NCBI GenBank assembly: GCA_903898725.1
Contig: CAIUGQ010000667.1
Coordinates: 1 to 7,734 of the forward strand
Length of the DNA stretch: 7,734 nucleotides
Source of the DNA: an uncultured Burkholderiales bacterium
GTDB taxonomy: Bacteria > Pseudomonadota > Gammaproteobacteria > Burkholderiales > Burkholderiaceae_E
Direction of reading: 5' to 3'
In this document: positions 5,093 through 7,734 of the stretch, in pieces
Position numbering within the stretch: the stretch's first letter is position 1
How the letters are laid out: the number at the start of each line of letters is the position of its first letter
The notes under the pieces: generated by a model
Databases searched by the model: none
Seen by the model: the letters and a program-made list of their open reading frames with translations, nothing else
Told to the model about the DNA's origin: nothing
Translations under genes and position numbers: made by a program

Positions 5093-7243
5093 TCAGAGGT
5101 CCGCGTCCTTCAGCAGCAGCGTCGCCGCGATCAGGCGCTGCGAAACGATGCGCGCGAGCGCGCGGTGCAGCGTCGCGGCCTGCTCGGGTGCCTCGCGCTC
5201 GAGCCGTGCCAGCGCCTCGGTACCCAGCACGAGGACCGTGCTGTCCCGCGTGGCCGTCACCGATGCGCTGCGCTCGCGCCCCGAGTAGAAGCCCACCTCG
5301 CCGAGCAGCGTGCCCGGCAGCAGCCGGTTGAGCGTCGCGTCGCCGCCGGTGACCTTCGCGACCGACACCGCGAGCTGCCCGTCGAGCAGCACCATGATGC
5401 TGTCGGAGGGCTCGCCTTCGCGCATCACCACCCGACCCGCGGGGAAGTCGCGCCGCTCGCCGTGCCGTCGCAGGATGTCGAGGACGTCGCCCTCGGTGTC
5501 GTGCGGCGTCACCGTCGCCGATGCGGCCTGCGCCAGATGCCGGTCCTCGAACTCGGCCAGCGCGAGGTCGAGGTCCGCGACGACCCGCAGGCCGGCCGCG
5601 CGCAGGTCCGCGAGCTGGCGCTCGAACTGTCGCTGCAGCGGCGCCGACAGTCCGGTGAGGATCAGCTCCACTGACTGCTCCGCGCAGCGCTGCACCAGCG
5701 TCTCGAACGCCTCCCAGGCCGACAGGTCGAGCCCGACGATGCGCCTGACGTCGAGGATGACCACCCGGGGCGGCGTGCCGCTCTCCAGGCTCTCCTTGAG
5801 CCGCTCGAGCAGGCGTCGCGTGGTGCCGAAGAAGAGGAAGCCCGTCAGCGCGTAGATGTGGATCCGGTCGCCCTGGCCGCTGAGCACCGCGCGCTCCCGA
5901 GGGCTGCGCTCGACCCGGGCCTTCAGGTGCGCGGCCGTGGTGAAGAGCCGCACCACGTCGATCCGCGCATAGACGATCACGAACAGCAGGCAGGCGGTCA
6001 CCAGGCCGAGGGCGAGTGCCGGCAGCACGCCCACCGTCACCGCGACCAGCGGGACCGCCAGCACCAGCGCCTGGTCGCGGCGGGGGATGCGGCGGCCGTA
6101 GTCCCAGAACGCGGTCAGCAGCAGGTCGAAGCCGAGGTACCAGAGCACCCCGGCCACCAGGCCGCGTGGCAGGTCCGACAGGAACGCGGCACCGAAGAGC
6201 AGGGTGAGCGCGCACAGGCCCGCGACCGACAGCCCCGCCACGACGTCGGCGATGCCGACCCGCCGGGCCAGGCCCGTCATCGCGACCCCGTGATAGCCCG
6301 GCAGCCCGCCGACCAGCCCGGCCGCCGCGTTGGCGACGCCCAGCGTCCGGAGCGTGCCGTCGAGGTCGGTCTCACGCCCGTTGAGCAGCTCCACGCTGAC
6401 GACGTTGAGCAGCGCGCCCAGCAGGCACAGCCCGACGACCGCCGCGATCATCGGCAGGGTGGACACGAGCGCCCGCCACTGCACGTCGCCGAACGACAGG
6501 ACTTCGGCGCCCTGCAGCAGCGAGCCGTCGGGGAACGGACCCAGCAGCCAGCCGAGGCCGCGCGCCGCGTCGAGGTCGACGCCGAGGGCCGCGAGGACGA
6601 CGTAGAACGCCGCCGCCGCCAGCGCGAAGGAGAGCGGCACCAGGAACCCGCCGCGCGAGCGCCGCACGGCGATCGCCAGCGCGAGCCCGAGCCCGAGCCA
6701 GGGCAGCCACTGTGGCCAGAGCGAGGCGATGGTCGCGGGCGTCGCCGGGGCGGCGTCGGCCACCACGATCGAGAAGGCCTCGCGGACCAGCAGCAGGCCG
6801 CTGGCCGCCAGGAAGCCGGCGGTGACCTGCCGCGGCAGGTAGCGGATGAAGAAGGCGAGCTTCAGGTACCCGACGGCATAGGCCGCCGCGCCTGCGAGCA
6901 CCGTCGAGAGCGCGACCATCGCCACCACGGTGGCGAACGAGCGGTCCGGGGTCAGCCCCTCGCCCGCGATCAGCGCACCCGCCGCGGTCGCCAGCAGCAC
7001 CGCCGTGACGTCCTGCGGCTGGACCACGACCGCGCGGCAGTTCGCCGAGATCACGGCGACGACCGACATCAGCAGGGCACCGAACAGCACCATGCCGATG
7101 CCCAGACCGAGGAAGGGCGTGAGCGCGCCCGAGAAGATCAGGGTGGCCTTGGACACGGAGAAGACGACCACCATCGTCCCGATCATCAGCCCCGCCAGCA
7201 GCGACCTTATTCCTAAGGCCAGTCGGCCGACAGCACCCTGCAA
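5093..7243 (-). CDS. SulP/SLC26-family anion transporter with STAS and cyclic-nucleotide-binding-like domains
   Basis: 716 residues from a TTG at 7243-7241. I chose TTG because GGGGAG lies 8 bases upstream and no ATG or GTG occurs between it and the in-frame stop at 7301-7303; the next ATGs (residues 20 and 24) would cut into the first helix. Residues about 12-430 are a multi-helix SulP membrane domain (for example SLLAGLMIGTMVVVFSVSK at 14-32 and VVVQPQDVTAVLLA at 72-85). A STAS domain follows at about 458-575, with VVILDVRRIVGLDLSAWEAF at 494-513. A cNMP-binding fold is at about 590-700, with its phosphate-cassette region LGEVGFYSGRERSASVTA (647-664) keeping Glu649 and Arg658. The family moves sulfate, bicarbonate, carboxylates or other anions; substrate cannot be read here. 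The extra domain suggests gating or regulation by a nucleotide. Codons 10-13 (TTA GGA ATA AGG) are AT-richer than the rest. Confidence 0.93.
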   Translation of the reverse strand: MQGAVGRLALGIRSLLAGLMIGTMVVVFSVSKATLIFSGALTPFLGLGIGMVLFGALLMSVVAVISANCRAVVVQPQDVTAVLLATAAGALIAGEGLTPDRSFATVVAMVALSTVLAGAAAYAVGYLKLAFFIRYLPRQVTAGFLAASGLLLVREAFSIVVADAAPATPATIASLWPQWLPWLGLGLALAIAVRRSRGGFLVPLSFALAAAAFYVVLAALGVDLDAARGLGWLLGPFPDGSLLQGAEVLSFGDVQWRALVSTLPMIAAVVGLCLLGALLNVVSVELLNGRETDLDGTLRTLGVANAAAGLVGGLPGYHGVAMTGLARRVGIADVVAGLSVAGLCALTLLFGAAFLSDLPRGLVAGVLWYLGFDLLLTAFWDYGRRIPRRDQALVLAVPLVAVTVGVLPALALGLVTACLLFVIVYARIDVVRLFTTAAHLKARVERSPRERAVLSGQGDRIHIYALTGFLFFGTTRRLLERLKESLESGTPPRVVILDVRRIVGLDLSAWEAFETLVQRCAEQSVELILTGLSAPLQRQFERQLADLRAAGLRVVADLDLALAEFEDRHLAQAASATVTPHDTEGDVLDILRRHGERRDFPAGRVVMREGEPSDSIMVLLDGQLAVSVAKVTGGDATLNRLLPGTLLGEVGFYSGRERSASVTATRDSTVLVLGTEALARLEREAPEQAATLHRALARIVSQRLIAATLLLKDADL

Positions 7244-7491
7244 GAACGTCGCTCCCCGATCGGTGGTCCGCGCTCCGGGCGCGAAAGTGGCGGAACGGTA
7301 TCACAGGGGTCACGGCGCCGAGCGCCGCCCCGATCACTTTGCTGGGCGAGCCCGGCCGGGATCGGGAGGCGGGTGTCCGGGGCAAGGCCCGTGACGGATC
7401 GGCAGCCCGATGCTGGCAGGATGTGGCGATCCACCGGACGGCGGACCGCAGCCGGCGCATCGACCTGTCCCTGGCCCCCGACCCCGACCTC

Positions 7492-7734
7492 ATGCCCGAC
7501 CTCGTCCTCGACCACGTCTTCATCTGCTGCGACGCCGGCGCACCCGAAGCCGAGGCGCTGCGGGCACTCGGTCTCGTCGAGGGATCGGGCAATGTCCATC
7601 CCGGGCAGGGGACCGCGAACCGCCGCTTCTTCTTCGACGGCGGCTTCCTCGAGCTGCTCTGGGTCGCCGACCCCGAGGAGGCCCGATCGGACCCGGCCGC
7701 GACGACCCGGCTGTGGCCGCGATGGTCGGGGCGA
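7492..7734 (+). CDS. VOC/glyoxalase-like domain protein (N-terminal part, cut by window edge)
   Basis: 81 residues from an ATG at 7492 run open to the end of the window. The protein begins LDHVFICCDAGAPEA (residues 6-20), continues with LGLVEGSGNVHPGQGTANRRFFF (25-47) and then GGFLELLWVADPEEA (49-63). This resembles the Glyoxalase_3 / VOC-superfamily proteins in which the first beta-alpha-beta module starts with a metal-ligand His (here His8) and a Glu in the ELLW strand (Glu53). Function is unknown; such proteins are often annotated only as VOC family. It is the only plus-strand gene, divergent from the SulP gene across a 248-base gap. No clear ribosome-binding site precedes the ATG, and the frame stays open upstream, so the start is somewhat uncertain. 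Confidence 0.82.
   Translation, partial: MPDLVLDHVFICCDAGAPEAEALRALGLVEGSGNVHPGQGTANRRFFFDGGFLELLWVADPEEARSDPAATTRLWPRWSGR

Noticed and set aside
7313..7327. 6-bp inverted repeat with a 3-base loop in the SulP/VOC divergent gap
   Set aside because: Made only of G and C in the arms, with no T-run and no nearby promoter element; readily expected by chance in DNA this GC-rich.
7413..7429. Sigma-54-like -24/-12 promoter upstream of the VOC gene
   Set aside because: CTGGCA fits the -24 half, but the GC of the -12 half is one base out of register and TTGC is absent.

Overview
The window is very GC-rich DNA with strong G/C preference at third codon positions and short or overlapping gene junctions. 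It looks like a chromosomal segment of a high-GC proteobacterium. A Burkholderiales-type betaproteobacterium is my best guess from gene style, but nothing here fixes the taxonomy. I see no RNA genes, insertion sequences, CRISPR arrays or phage genes.

Layout from left to right, with almost everything on the minus strand. (1) 1-395 is the N-terminal 131 residues of a haloalkane dehalogenase-type alpha/beta hydrolase, cut by the window edge just after its nucleophile. (2) 523-867 is a small three-helix membrane protein of unknown function. (3) 1103-4887 is a compact run of five minus-strand genes that reads as one operon. In transcription order these are an exported YHS-domain protein, a 78-residue cysteine-rich repeat protein with four CxxC units, a DUF6969-like protein rich in conserved histidines, an OmpR-family response regulator and a HAMP-type sensor histidine kinase. 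The last three genes are joined by 4-base stop/start overlaps. (4) 5093-7243 is a SulP/SLC26-type anion transporter carrying both a STAS domain and a C-terminal cyclic-nucleotide-binding-like domain. (5) 7492 to the right edge, on the plus strand, is the start of a VOC/glyoxalase-like protein divergent from the transporter.

The most interesting part is the five-gene run. Two probable envelope proteins (YHS and cysteine-rich) are encoded with a cytoplasmic histidine-rich protein and a complete two-component system. Just upstream of the YHS gene lie tandem 11-bp repeats that end 11 bp before a plausible -10 element, the geometry of OmpR/PhoB-type activator sites. My reading, as inference, is a self-regulated envelope stress or metal/thiol-handling module in which the kinase senses a periplasmic signal and the regulator drives the whole operon. 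I know of no characterised system with this composition. The ligand and the role of the cysteine-rich peptide cannot be read from sequence alone.

No gene-free stretch exceeds 300 bases. The gaps are 396-522 (16-bp palindrome), 868-1102 (11-bp direct repeat, small dyad), 4380-4437 (hairpin), 4888-5092 (promoter and repeat array) and 7244-7491 (divergent promoter region with no convincing element).
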